Position numbers and translations under genes: made by a program. A stretch of DNA of 44,621 bases from Helochares maculicollis (Eukaryota; Arthropoda; Insecta; Coleoptera; Hydrophilidae): positions 1 to 44,621 of the forward strand of contig JAWQRO010000284.1 in assembly GCA_033557835.1 (NCBI GenBank), in the 5' to 3' direction. The first letter of the stretch is position 1; each line of letters starts with the position of its first letter. The notes beneath the pieces were generated by a model. It was not told where the DNA came from. It searched no databases and saw nothing but the letters and a program-made list of their open reading frames with translations. This document shows, in pieces, positions 12,351 to 24,429 of this stretch.

Positions 12351-12806
12351 CGGAGCCGCACAACTCTCCGAGAGTGGTCGATGAATATTTCTAGAATTCA
12401 TGCTTCGAAGTGTGTTTAAAGTCTTGTTCACCGAGGAAGTAGTTCTACGATTCATAAAACAGGTATGTAAAACTTAATAAAACACAACTAATAAGCTTTT
12501 ATCTTTCTTAGTTTCAATATTTTAGTCAGAGATATTTTAATCTAGGTTTTCTTTTTGTATTTTTAATCCTTGCCCGATTAACTTTTAACCCTGAACTGTC
12601 CTGGATCTATGAAATTTTAGCATTCAACTCCACGAGTTGTCCATAATATATTCCAATAGTTACAATGAACTTCTGTGTTAGATCAGGGTTTTTTGAGTAG
12701 CTTGTAAGTTTAAACATTTACAACTAGATGTTTCGGTGACTGAAGCTGTGATTTGTAAATTTATATTATTGAGCAAATAATAAAAGCCTCCAATTAATAA
12801 AATCAA
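12351..12806. other. region downstream of the THR-like gene
   Basis: No gene or repeat was recognised between the tandem duplication and the 3' end of the minus-strand gene. In particular, no minus-strand frame continues the gene product into a protease domain. Confidence 0.4.
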
Positions 12807-12812
12807 TTTAAT
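12807..12812 (-). terminator. possible polyadenylation signal (ATTAAA)
   Basis: On the minus strand, ATTAAA lies about 130 bases after the stop codon at 12940-12942. It is the commonest variant of AATAAA. No AATAAA was found nearer on that strand. The cleavage site is not visible from sequence alone. Confidence 0.4.
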
Positions 12813-12939
12813 AAACACACTTATAAAATCGACTTCTCACAAAACTAAGTCATTTGATTCAGGAAATTGCAACCTATCTATGCACAATATATACAAATAA
12901 CCTTAATCTTCATTAAAATTTCTCCTAATACTAAAACCC

Positions 12940-14471
12940 TTATTCATTTGTATTTCTTTTGTTATTCCTTGCCGCATCTCTAACCAATACATCAGAAGTA
13001 GAAGAGGGTAACAAATTTTTTCTAGAACTTGTCCGAGTGGTACGCCTTCCTCTTGTCTCAACCTCTTCTGTGACTAGTATTTCTGGAATTTTCTTCACAG
13101 TAGAATTTTTTAATTTCTCAGTCAAAAGTTTCGTCCTTGTATGTAAGCCCGACTTAACTTCTGATTTTTCTGTGGCATCTGCCACCATATTTTCTTTTGT
13201 GCTTGCTTTCCCTCTTGTAGATCTCCCTACTACAACATTATTGGATCCAGATTTAGCAGTACTTGCTGCACTTATCTTTTTCTTTCTAGTTGACTTCTCT
13301 TTATCCTGATCTACAGTATAAATTTTTATCTTAGACTGAGAAGGTGTTTTCAGGTGCATCAATTCTAGGCGCTTTTGTGGAGAAACAGTGTTGTTCCCAA
13401 CAACTTCTTCGGTATCTGAAAAATCCACTCTAGCTGGTTTTAAGAATTTTCTACGACCAACTGCTGGAGTGGTTGGAGTATTATGATTGATTTTAACTTT
13501 AGATGCTTTTGCTTCTGGTGTTTTCACAAGACAACCTGCAGTTGTTTCCTCAACAACGAGGTTGTTTTTCCCTTTGTCTTCAACTTCTGTCATACTCCAC
13601 ATAACATTCATTTTTTGATCAAGTGCTTCCATGTACAGGTAGTAATTTTTAGAATTTGTTGATTCTAGTAAAGCAATTAGTTGGTTATTCACTTTTTGAG
13701 CCCTTTCTTTGTCTTCTACTCTAATAAAGTAATTTCCATATTCTATGAGTATAGATCCTAGTATTTCACATATTATAACATCAATTTGTGGAAACAAATC
13801 GGGATTTAAGCAATTTTTCACTTTTTGTTTAAAATGCTCATGTTTTGTTTTCAGAGCTGAATACAGTTGAAATGACCCATTGAAGCAGTTGATTGAAACA
13901 TCAATGTTCTTTTGAATGGTATTTAACTGAATTTCTAGGAATAATTTTGCTAATACAAGTTCTTGGAAATTAACATTCATACATTGGAAGCAAATGCAAG
14001 AATAACTATGTCTTACAAACAAGGGCATGGTGAAGGCTTCTTTATAAAGGACAGGAGATCCAGCAGTTGTTTGGTGCTTTTTTTGATTTTGTGGACATTC
14101 TATCATCAAATCCTGAAGCTCATTCACTAAATCATCTATATTTGATGATGTTTTAGCTTGATTTTCTGTGCCTTCGCTGATTTTCAAGGGTGCTTTACAA
14201 TCTACTATAGCTTCTGATGATTGGCACAAAATGTAGGAAATCCCTTCTATTTTCGCTTGGCAATCATTTAAGCGGCAGTTGAAGAGATCTGCTTGGGCTA
14301 GGTAAAAAAATGCGGTGGCTGCTCTTAATGGAATTGAGAGTTGTTGAGCTATGATAACAAGCTCTTTGGTGTAACATCGGATTTCCCTTGAAAACCTTAA
14401 CCATCGATATCTATTGATTAAAGTGAAGGTGGCTTCAAAAACGATTGTCAATGCAAAGGAAGAGTCTTGAC
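12940..14471 (-). CDS. thr: THR-like gene, coding exon 3 and stop
   Basis: The acceptor TTTCCTTTCAG joins the phase-1 base of exon 2 to give GQDSSFALT. The exon encodes residues 926-1435. It contains the last helical repeats, including a LAQADLFNCRLNDCQ segment typical in feel of separase TPR-like helices. The Cys/His cluster and the charged tail follow, ending NTNE-stop. An antisense frame at 12959-13309 is a shadow of the low-complexity tail. Confidence 0.85.
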
Positions 14472-17400
14472 CTGAAAGGAAATTAAAAGATTGTTTTACT
14501 CTTTCAATATTGAAAATTAATTGATGCAGTTGCATAAATATATCAAAATGTATTTTATGTTTAGTAATATTCATTAAAACCACTCAAAAATTACCGAGTC
14601 TCTAAGTCTAGAAATAATAAGTATGTAACACCAGAAAAAGATAAATATTGCTTTTCTTATAGCAGATAGACTTTTTTCTAAAGGGATTCATTTATCATTT
14701 TAAGGCTATATGACTCTACTAGTTGCGTTGCTACTCAAGCTAGTCCCACTCTTGAAAAACAAAGATTGATGCATACTAGCAACTTTATATGATATAAAGG
14801 TTAATTGCTCACAGAACCAGTAATCAAACCTTAGATGTAGGAAGGAATACTGTGATAACATGAAACAATAAGAATCATGAAATGTTTTAGGAAATGGAAC
14901 ACTATAAAAATGCAAAAGAATTCTGATGTATAGTGAAAAGTATTGAAACAAAAGTGTTCAATTGGGAGTAGGCCCTGCTCTTTAATGAAAAATACAAGCA
15001 ACACATCTTTAAAAGCAAATGACAACATTCTTAAAGCAATATTAGCATTCAATAATGAGAATTCAATGCATGCTCTGGACCAGGTAAACTCATTAAGAAT
15101 GTAATCAATTTTCATAATAATTACAACCCAATGTCACAAATACACATGGGACAACACTAGTGATCAATAGTCGGTATTAGGCTATATACTAATGAACTAA
15201 GCCCTAAAAATTCGAAACCTTAACGACAGCAAATGTCAGCAGCAACCATATCCTGCTATTGTGCAAAATATGTATGTCAAAAAAACTAATGGACTCATTA
15301 AATAATGGAACCACTTCAACCATGTATTTAGAAAATTTACTTCAAAGCTAATATCCTCAAATGACTATATAGATAAACTGAGGCAAACTAAGTGCAAAAA
15401 GAAAATAATCAACAAATAAAGGACTGGACTCACAAAGAGTAAAAATAGTCAGAATGGATTCAGGGGCACTCAAAACGTAGAGACTCTTCAAAATCTCGAG
15501 TTCAAATTTTTTCATGATCCCAATAACTTCCCTTTACTATAATTCGTATAGTAATGCAGAAATGTAAAAATGAATTCCAGTCAGAAACAAAAGCTATAGA
15601 TTACAACAGAAGGCAAATAACTTGCTTAAGAAAATGAAAATCTTATCTAACACACAGAAGTAAGGAGATCGGCATATTGTACACTCAATATATCCAAGAC
15701 AGATACAGAGTAAACAGGTGTGTAAACTAAACAAAGAAAGATCATTAAATACAATTTGCCAAAGATGTGCAAAAAATAAGCATATGATTCTCAAAAAAGA
15801 ATTGTATCTGACAAGATAAACATGCTCAATAGGTTTATCACTTTGCCAAATTGTATTCTAAGACAACAGGCAAAAATAAACTCAATTAAACATGCCACTA
15901 GAATAAGAAGCATCTTTCAAAATTACAAAATATTAAATGAGTGCTGTTCTTAAACTAAAAAATAGGTGCAGGAATTGATAGTATTCCTAATTAGCTAATT
16001 GAATACGACAAATTATTGATTTAATTAAAGTCTCTTACAAAAAGTTTAAAGAAATGTTTTATACAAACAAAACGAAGAACACCCATCTTCAAAAAAAAGG
16101 GAAACCCACATAACTACAGAGGAATATTCTTAATGTGTGCCAAGCTCAGCTCAAGCTTTTTACCTACATAACCCGCTCTGCAATTAACAAATTCATCTTG
16201 ATAAAAAATGAGCGGCAAGGTTTTCGAAACAACAGATCAACAAATGCAATATTTATAGTAGAGCAAATAAGTGACAAAATATTGAATATTGGAAACCAGC
16301 CTGCCGGCAATATATCCACTTGACCAAACCATCTGACAGAGTCAGTTTAACTAATACTGTTAACATCCTAAAATATAATTAAATACTATCTAAACTAGTG
16401 CAACTGATTAAGAATATCAATGCAAATAATAAAACAAGAAGAAAATTTCACAACTTACTAACCGAAAAACTCATGTGACAGAAACATCATTCAGGGACGA
16501 ACTTGAAACCGAAGAACTAAAAATCTTATGCTATGCAAGCGCTACAGCAATGATAGATAAAATAAAATCATTTGCAATACCTACTACACATGTTTGATGA
16601 AGTAGCCCCAAAGTAAAAGCAAATTTCAATAGAACAACAAAAAGCAAAGTAACAGAAAATGATTTTATGAAAGTTAGAAATTAATGACATCAATAGAGCA
16701 AGTCAATACCTACCTCGGCATTCAAACAACTAGCTCACTGGTATACTTTGACAAATATGTAAATGCTCTTTTAAAAATTATCAGACATTCGTTTGTCCAT
16801 TTTGCAATAGCTTAATTTAAAGGGCATAAACGAGGAATTTTAGAGAACTACAGATATTTGATAAAATATTGATACTACAAGTGACAAAACTGATATTTAA
16901 ATTTAATTTCAAGACTAGTGGCCCATAAGATTAACCATTTAAACATTTTAGATCAAAATAGTATTAAACAAAATTTTGACTTATGTAAACTCTGAAATAT
17001 TAAGCAATTAACGGTAAAATTTACAAAAGTGAAGACTGGATTCAAATTTATACTACTGTGATCAAAAGGCAAGGTGAAATTGTCATTTAAAACTCCCAGA
17101 CATTATAAAGGCAGGTAATATTTTTTTCCTATGCTGCCAGGATTGTCTATAACATTTGCCAAGCGTCTGTTTGTTAAAAGCTTTAAGTATCTGTGAGGTA
17201 CATGTGTTTTTGTAAACAACCAAAAGAGATTTTTTTTATATTTACAATGGGTGATTTTGCTAAACAAAGAACTTGCATCAAATTTTGTTTGCAAAACGAA
17301 CATTCTTGTGCGGATACTTTAAAAATGTTACGGAAGGCCTTTAGTGATCAAACTATGGCACAAAAAAAACGTTTATAAGTGGTAAAACGAATTCAAAGCG

Positions 17401-20400
17401 GGTCGAGAACGCGTTGAAGACGAACCGCTCTCTAGACGACCATCAAAGTCTACCGACGAGTGCGACGTCCAAAAATCAAAGATTTGGTGCTTGAAAATCG
17501 TCAATTGACAATTAGACCTTGCTGATAGTGTAGGAATATCATTTTGCTCAGCCCAAACCATTTTGAAGGATTTTTTGTGTCTCAAACACGTCAAGTCTTG
17601 ATTGGTTCCAAATGCACCATGTCATACTGCATTGGTTCTTGGCGACGTTTTTGCCAAAAATTCAACTCATATTGGTTCGCAACCACTGTATTCACCTGAT
17701 TTGGCTCCATGCGACTTCCAGATATTCAGCAAACTAAAAAGGCCAATGCGGGGATACAGTTTTGATATGATTGAGAAGCTAAATCCGAATCGAAGGCGGT
17801 CTTGAATGCTATACCGGAAAAAGACTATTCTGGCTGTTTTAAGGACTGGAAAAAGTGTTATCAAAAGTGTGTTTTATCGGACAGGAATTACTTCAAAGGA
17901 AATGAAATTGATTTGGAAGAATAAATAAAGAATTTACATTTTATAAGTAATTCACCTTACTTTTTGATCACAGTAGCACAACAAAGTTTGACCGAGAGAA
18001 GTCTTAGGGTCTTAGGGAAATCGCTGTTTGTGGCTTACAAATACATCACATTTTATGTAGATATTTGGCAATATTATCTGCAATACTTCCAGTTAGCGGA
18101 CTAATTGAGGTTTTAGCATAAAGAGGACTATTACAGTAATAGTTTACCTAACATTGTAATTCTAGCACAAAAAATAAACACAATAGATTTGGTTCAATTT
18201 CTAAAAGTTGTACAATTATTGCATGTAACTAATATTTAAAAACACCTTAGATTAAAGTAAGAAACTAAGTTTTGAGCTATCAATAAGATAAACAAAATTT
18301 TAGAACACGCAAGGAGATTTTGATTTATCAATAAATCATATTTTTTTTGATAATATAACAATTTAAAACACTTAAATTTGTTTACTACAAATTCTCAAGC
18401 TAAGGTGTAAAAGTAAGAGATTTATATGAGGTTCTTTTTCAGGTAATTACTGTGTTGACGCTTTGAGCTGACAACATTTAGTCTAATGTTGAAAAAAATC
18501 ATTTTTAAAGATCGAAGTTCTGTTACAAATAAAAGTATTAACTAATGAACATTGCAGGGCTTTCAGCATTTTGATACAGTCTTATCTCATTCGTAAATAG
18601 AGAACACATTTTTACACTGTGGTTTTTAACAGGCGACTTTGAATCTTAATGAATCTGTTGTAGTGCTAATAAATTATGAATCCTTACTATAGCATTTATA
18701 CAAACATTACAAGAGCGTAACAACCTGTTGTCAACTATTAGTAACAATATAAAAATTACATACCTTTTTGTTTAAAATATTCAAAAACTGCTTTCAGCAT
18801 AGTATGTGGTTGCCCCAAAGAGTTTTGATTATGTTGCGGAATTTTATACTTGCATGGCAGCATTAAGTACTTAGTCAGAAGTAAATTCAGCCTAATTTCT
18901 AACACTCCATCTTTTCTGTCATTTGGAATATTTTCACATTGTTCTTTTGCACTTAAATACATTTTATAACCCAATTCTATATCATTCAGTTGATAGCAAT
19001 GCCAACTTTTACAAATTTGGTAATTTATTGAAGTTGATAGAAACTCAGGATTGCTGCTGTTTTCTTTAATTAATTTCTCTGCTTCGACCATTAAATTTTT
19101 TAGTTCTTTCGAATCAGGTTGAGAAATTTCCAGTATAAAACCTATACTTTCAATTATGTAAGTGGAATTTTTTAACAATCGGGCCAATTTAAGACACAGA
19201 AACCAAGATTGGATCGCCTCTAAATTACAGCATTGTAATCTATATTCATGTGCAATTTTAGCTAACACTTGGCATATGTTCAGATCTTCTAATGTCTGTT
19301 TATTGGTTTCTGTTAAATCATTTGTTATGAGATCCCTGAAATTTTCTAGCGCGTCTTTCAAATATCTCATAACTTCTAAATGCTTTTCTATGCGTAAATT
19401 TTCATACATAAGTGCTATATCACACTCATCATTAGGATGACGATTCCCTTCGAAGTCCACAATGGAAGACTTCTTTTTTAACGATTCATATTTAGTGATT
19501 TCCAAATAATTTTTCTGCCTTATTACTAGTGTTAAGTGAGCATAATAAACAAAATTAATATGAGCCAAGTATATATACAGCTCAAAATTCTTGCTACCAT
19601 TTGAACTTTGTACATCAAGCTGTTCCTGTAATTTATTCCTAGCACAGCCAACTATATCACAAACATTTCGTTCGATAGGGATATCATTCTGACCCCATAT
19701 TTCCAAAATTATCTTAACAGTTTCCACATTATTTTCCACTCTGGCCAAATGTCGAAGGGTGCTCATCATTGGAACTTTGCTATTCCAACTCTTCTTGTAA
19801 TTTCTTAACTCACTAATCAAAAGCTCAGATGTTAGTTTTTCAGTTATTTCTATATCCGGCAAGTATTGTCTAGCAGCATTTAAATTACGACTCAAAACTC
19901 CAATGATAGTCTCTTCTTGATATTTAGTATCATCTGGATTTTCTTCCTTGTAAGATCGCTTTGCTCTAATCCACTGAAAGAAATTCCCATAATTTTTCGA
20001 AACAAGGACATTTAAAGCCGACATTAAAAGAGCATTGTCATAATCCTTTTTCTTAATGTAGAATTCCGAAAGACATACAAATGAAGATTCCAAAATTCCA
20101 GTTTTGATTAATTTTCCATCGGTGCCCTCAATTTCAATTAAGTGCTGTATGAAAATTTTAAATAGTGCAAGACAACAGTCATTTCTTTCCTTGTACAACA
20201 CAACGGCAAAGTTATAAATTACACTGCCCGTCTCCATCCAATTCTTCATCCACCAGTTACAGTTTTCACTCTTTAACATTTTTATCCAGGAGCAGCTCTG
20301 CTCCAATAAAGGAGTTAAAGCTTTGAACATCATTGTTGAACTGTGCCCTAAGTCCATAATTATTTTTGTACACCAGGCACCTAACATTGCAGCATTAATT

Positions 20401-22025
20401 GCTTCCCAAATATTCATGTTTACTTCACAATTAGCCCGGCATGAACAAGTATATCGAATTTGAGATATAAATCGACTGACAACACTTAATAGTTTACATA
20501 GATTCATCTGAAAGTCAAGACTAGCAATTACGTTGCATTTATCTCCAACTTTCCTAAAATCTATCAATAATGGAGACAGAACATTAACCAAAATCAGGCA
20601 GGTTTCTTGCAGGGATTCTGTAAAATTGTTCATCTCAAATTCATTTTTTATATTCCTATAGCAACTTACTATAATATCAACTAATCGCTTATTTTCTGGA
20701 TAATCCTCAATGTTGTTTAATAAAACACTAACTTGTTCCAAAGTATTGATCATTTTTAACTTGGGACATCGCTTTAGTAACAAATTTGTTGTATGTTTTA
20801 TTATGTCCTGCATTTCTAGAAAAACACCATGATTCTTTAAATGTTGCAACATTAAACGCAACAATTTCAAGATTGTTGGATGAATAATTATAAACTCTTC
20901 TTCATCTACATTTTCCAAGAGATATAAAAATTCTTTATATTTGCTGCATATTTCTGATGGTGTCAGTGGAAAATTGATTAAAAACATAAAATAGATGCAG
21001 ACTTTTTTATCTATCAGTTCCTTAAGAGGTATCAAGGCTTTCAGCATCAAAATTACGACCATGCTAAGAGAAGCATAGATTTTGGAATCGATTGTATTTC
21101 GTTTCGATTTGTATATATTTAATAGTAAGTTATGAATTAGGCTGCAGCTCGAGTTGTAGGACTGTTCTTGTTGTTTAGTTAGTATATTTTTTGCGAAAGT
21201 TGGTACCAACATATCTTGCAGACTAAGAATGATTTCATATTCTTCCTGGAACAAGAATAGGTTTTCTAAAGAAAGCTTTTGATTTATCTACTATTACAAA
21301 ATTTATAGCTAAAGAAATGTGTGTGTTCGTTTGCTTAGAAGACTTAATTTCACTCATAACCCCACATCAATCATCTAAAAGACATACTAATCTGGATAAT
21401 TTTGCACTCGGTTAAATATTCATCAAAAATATTTCAATTTTAAAGTTGCAACACAATCAGAACATTACAGTTGTTTTTTATCATTAATTCTATTATTTTG
21501 AAGTAAATAAGCTTTATACTCAACATTTTTGTGTCAGCGTGTTCATTTTATAAGGATAATTTTAAATAAAAATTACCATGCACATAAAAAAATTATTTTT
21601 CAAAATACCCATTACGATTCTCTACTGATAACCTAAAGTGCAAAATTACCCAAACTAGCATTCAATATTTTTTGTTATTATTATGATGTCTTGTTTTAGG
21701 TGACAAACAAAATTATAGATCAAGTACATACCTGTTCAATGAGCAATTTCAAAATATGAAAAATGGACTGCAAGTAATGCAGCAGCAGTTTATCTCTTAA
21801 ATCACCCAAATTTCTAATTACAACCAGTAGCAAATTAGACATATGTAACACATTTATCTTTGTATTATTTTGAGGCAAACTACAAGCCGAACAGCAGCAA
21901 ATTATAATGTTGACTGCGTTTTCTTGGGAGATATTAACATTTTTTGAGCGAATTGTTTCAAGTGCTTCTAGAAACTGAGAGCTTTTAGTAAAGCGAAGAA
22001 TTTTCTTTATGTCTTGAGGATCCAT
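12940..22025 (-). CDS. thr: Three rows/separase N-terminal-like protein, complete, three exons
   Basis: The spliced product is 1435 residues (exons 22025-21732, 21245-18764, 14471-12940; intron phases 0 and 1). It is almost wholly helical up to about residue 1220, fitting the TPR/HEAT-like N-terminal half of separase. Residues 1080-1089 hold an H-x3-C-x-C-x2-C pattern like a small Cys motif of separases. Residues 1225-1435 form a basic, Ser/Thr-rich, probably disordered tail. In Drosophila, separase is split into THR (1379 residues, regulatory) and SSE (protease); the length and lack of a protease domain here suit THR. The likely role is binding the protease and securin to control cohesin cleavage at anaphase. 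The first in-frame ATG is at 22025 with a good AAAAATGG context; codons upstream contain only TTG as a start-like codon. The identification rests on remembered family features. An unrelated helical-repeat protein is the main alternative. Confidence 0.62.
14472..15440 (-). other. THR-like gene intron 2, first part
   Basis: Intron 2 runs 18763-14472 (4292 bases). This 3' end of it has only short chance frames (up to 94 codons on the minus strand at 14831-15115, no recognised domain) and the acceptor pyrimidine tract next to exon 3. Confidence 0.5.
15441..15564 (+). repeat. HINE-like repeat, 3' end fragment (copy D)
   Basis: It starts inside the conserved GTCAGAATGGATTCAGGGG block and runs to the family 3' end. 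That end has a hairpin-forming ACTATAattcgTATAGT and then the terminal ATGCAGAAATGT. It confirms the 3' terminus defined by the copy at 23079-23948. It lies in intron 2 of the THR-like gene. Confidence 0.75.
15960..16790 (+). pseudogene. non-LTR retrotransposon reverse-transcriptase relic
   Basis: Plus-strand frames give, in the right order, KKGNPHNYRGI (16100), ERQGFRNNRST (16210), a corrupted D-L-T-K motif A area near 16320, KLVQLIKNINANNKTRRK (16395), and a tail with LLHMFDEVAPK (16585). This is the order of palm and thumb motifs in LINE reverse transcriptases. Several stops and frameshifts make it inactive. It sits in intron 2 of the THR-like gene. The clade cannot be fixed by eye. Confidence 0.65.
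17054..17975 (+). mobile_element. mariner element, internally deleted, with both terminal inverted repeats
   Basis: Inverted ends share TGTGATCAAAA, are about 26 bases long with few mismatches, and are flanked by TA on both sides (17054 and 17974). The element is 922 bases, whereas autonomous mariners are about 1.3 kb. A transposase frame starts with ATG at 17247 (MGDFAKQRTCIKF, helix-turn-helix side). It continues in broken frames (KIDLVLENRQLTI-like text near 17480), then jumps to ALVLGDVFAKNSTHI and PLYSPDLAPCDF near 17630-17715. About 350 bases between the DNA-binding part and the second catalytic Asp are missing. It can have no transposase activity, but its ends look intact. Confidence 0.85.
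17976..18763 (-). other. THR-like gene intron 2, last part
   Basis: AT-rich intron sequence between the mariner and the exon 2 donor. No repeat or coding frame was recognised. Confidence 0.5.
18764..21245 (-). CDS. thr: THR-like gene, coding exon 2
   Basis: This is a single long exon encoding residues 99-925. The acceptor is TTCTTGTTCCAG before EEYEIIL. The donor is G/GTATGT after FEYFKQK, leaving one base that joins exon 3. It is rich in amphipathic helices with no catalytic motif. The intron before it is 486 bases (21246-21731) and unremarkable. Confidence 0.85.
21732..22025 (-). CDS. thr: THR-like gene, coding exon 1
   Basis: This exon encodes residues 1-98, from ATG at 22025 to the donor after LLIEQ (exon CAG, intron GTATGT). 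It ends in phase 0. The sequence is helical, with a Cys-rich segment (IIICCCSACS). Confidence 0.8.
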
Positions 22026-22931
22026 TTTTAAAATCTGCGATTCAGACAACGACCAGTGGATATCTTAAGCTACAGATGCTCATTTACTTCTTTTCATTTT
22101 TTGGTCCAGCTCTGGGAACTTTTTTCTCAAGTAAAAAATTGCCACCTTAAAATTAAGAGAAACTAATAACATTTATTTGAATGTATTGACAAATTTTATC
22201 TAACCTGTTTAAAAATATTGTGATTCAGTTTGTATAAGTTGTTGAATACTTTAATAAAGCATGACTCTTGTATGACAATTCTTTAAAATTTAAATCGTTG
22301 TCATTAGTTAACCGACATTCGTTACCAACTGTGTAACCTGGGAACAAAAAAGTTACTAGTTGCTCTTACTCGGAAAGCAGAAGTAAGCTCTTATTGTTGC
22401 TTGTTTAGAATTATTTTTAAATCCACTATTTATGGTTTCCCTGTAATATATCCTAATGTTTATAATTGATTTTAAAATCGTATGAATCGAAAGCCTTTAC
22501 CTAAGTCATAGGCTCGAAAAAATCTAGCGGGGCTTTTAAAAGCCGAAGCGATGTATTTTAAATAACTAAATTTAATATAAAATAATAAGTTTTTTGTTGA
22601 TTCTTGTATAAAAAATGCACATGGCCTTTTAGGCAGCAAAACATTTGATAACTGTTAGACAATCATATTTGATGATGAATACGGATTAAAATGTGAATTG
22701 TTTAGGTTGTTTGGAATAGTCTACTTTGAAATGAAACTATGTTACATTTCAAGAAAATAATTAATAGATAAACGATGTTGTTCCATAGTCAGTAAGCAAG
22801 AAAATTAAGAAATTAAAAATGGTTTCGTGATATGGCAAGTTTGTTGTGTAAATATTTTAATTTGCTAGTATTGTTAACATTTTTTTTAATTCTTATTCAA
22901 TAAAAATACCAATTTACTTATATTCATTGAA
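22026..22931. other. upstream region of the THR-like gene
   Basis: It holds the 5' UTR and promoter of the minus-strand gene, but no TATA box or initiator could be chosen with confidence. No divergent gene was seen on the plus strand. Confidence 0.35.
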
Positions 22932-22933
22932 TA

Positions 22934-24425
22934 TCAGGCTGTTCAATAAGTTTTACGGTTGGATATGAGGGTGTGCCTACTAGACTTTTTTTGTTATGTA
23001 TGTGAAGTTTCATTTCAACCTGTCAATTCATACTTTGTTTACAAGCCATTTAGTATCGACATGTCACAGTTTTCTTTTACATTCCCGTATTACTATACCA
23101 AGTATAGTAAAGGGAAGGTATTGAAATCATGAAAATATTCGACCTCGAGATTTTGACGGATCTCCACGTTTTGAATACTATTTTGACCATTTTTGGCATG
23201 TTATCTGTGTGTGTGTGTGTATGTATGTAAACACGATAGCGGTCAGACCGTTTGAAGAGGCAAAAACTTAGATCTGTATCAACTTTTGAGCCATATAGGA
23301 CTACCTGAAGTATCTGTTTACCTACACGGTTTTGAAATTTTTTCAAATAAAGTAGTCTATAAAATTAAACTATTCATTTTAAATTCCGTGCACATCTTAA
23401 TTATCACAAAAATCTAGCAAATACAAATTTTTAACATGACCGGAGCATCGGAAGTGCCATTTTTAAAATTTTAAAAATTCCAATTTTAGCAGGCCTTGGA
23501 ATAAAAATGTTTACAAAAATGTTAAACACGGAAAATATAGCAATAGCAAATAGTTCCGTGTAATTTTCATTTTTTAGTTATGAATTTATGTTCGAAAATA
23601 GGACCCTTCCTTTAGTTATGAATTCACATTTTAAAATTCAAGCCTTCGCAAAGGGTAAATGGCAAAGTAGTTAAGAGTATATATATTTTTAAACACAAAG
23701 TATTACATATTAAATAAAGAAATATTAAAAATATTCCGATGATATATATGTACTGAAAAATAATTGAATATTCCTTATGAATATATAAATGTGTTAAATA
23801 TAGACATTGACGTTAGTGTTAATTAGGAATATTAAAACTTTTTCTTTATGTTTTGAAGCGCATGTTAGTGTTTACTTATTATTAATCGCATGTATATTTA
23901 TGTAGTGCATATATTTATACAGGAATGTTAAGTGGAGATACTCCAGATTTTTTACAATGGAAAATAAAGTATTATACAATAATTGAATTTTCATTTTTCA
24001 AAGGTTTAAAAGTGAAGGAAATTTATGAATGTTGAAAGTCTATGAGGACTCTTTGTCTTCAATTAATACAGTAGAAAGATGGATTTAAACATGGTCGTAG
24101 ATGCTTTGAAAACGATTTACATCAAAGACGTCCAAAAACAAGAATAGAAGTCATAAAAAAAATTCAGCATATTATATTGGGAAATCGTCGAGTGACTGAA
24201 AGAGATTTATTAGAAGCCTTACATTAGGCATCTCATTGGGCAGTGTAAGCAATATTTTGAGTGAAGCATTGGATTTGAGAAAGCTGTGTGCACAATATGC
24301 ATTCGATAACAATAGAACAAAAACACATTCGAATGCTACTTTCTCAGCAACATTTAGAGCTTTTCGAACAACTGTATTGATGTTCAGGGAGACTATACTG
24401 TATAATAAAGTTTATTTCAAACCAT
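22934..24425 (+). mobile_element. mariner element (family M1), split by a nested repeat and internally deleted
   Basis: The left end TCAGGCTGTTCAATAAG follows TA at 22932. The leader runs to about 23078, is interrupted by the HINE-like repeat (23079-23948), and resumes with ACAATGG and the transposase start at 23957. Recognisable pieces are the helix-turn-helix region and SLGSVSNILSEALD at about 24240-24265. After that the frame jumps from FSATFRAF straight to the 3' non-coding end (ACTATACTGTATAATAAAG). The whole catalytic domain and the right inverted repeat are therefore missing. Related copies lie at 33966-35018 and 40029-41077. Confidence 0.8.
23079..23948 (-). repeat. HINE-like interspersed repeat, copy C (complete, 870 bp)
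   Basis: Because it sits inside a known mariner, both ends can be read. On the minus strand it begins ATCTGGAGTATCTCCAC and ends GGTATAGTAATACGGGAATGT. The 5' end is a small palindrome (TGGAGtatCTCCA). About 20 bases in, a block like ACATTCCTGTAT appears, and its reverse complement forms the 3' terminus, so the inverted repeats are asymmetric. A hairpin CTATACttgGTATAG lies just inside the 3' end. A CA/GT microsatellite (23203-23222) lies in the 3' part. These are traits of Helentron-derived non-autonomous elements (HINEs). No protein is encoded. Confidence 0.7.
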
Positions 24426-24429
24426 AAAA

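Noticed and set aside
12959..13309. 116-codon plus-strand frame
   Set aside because: Antisense shadow of the low-complexity tail of the THR-like exon 3.
22026..22049. An eight-codon upstream extension of the THR-like frame beginning at TTG
   Set aside because: The first ATG is at 22025 and has a good context; a TTG start in an animal gene is unlikely.
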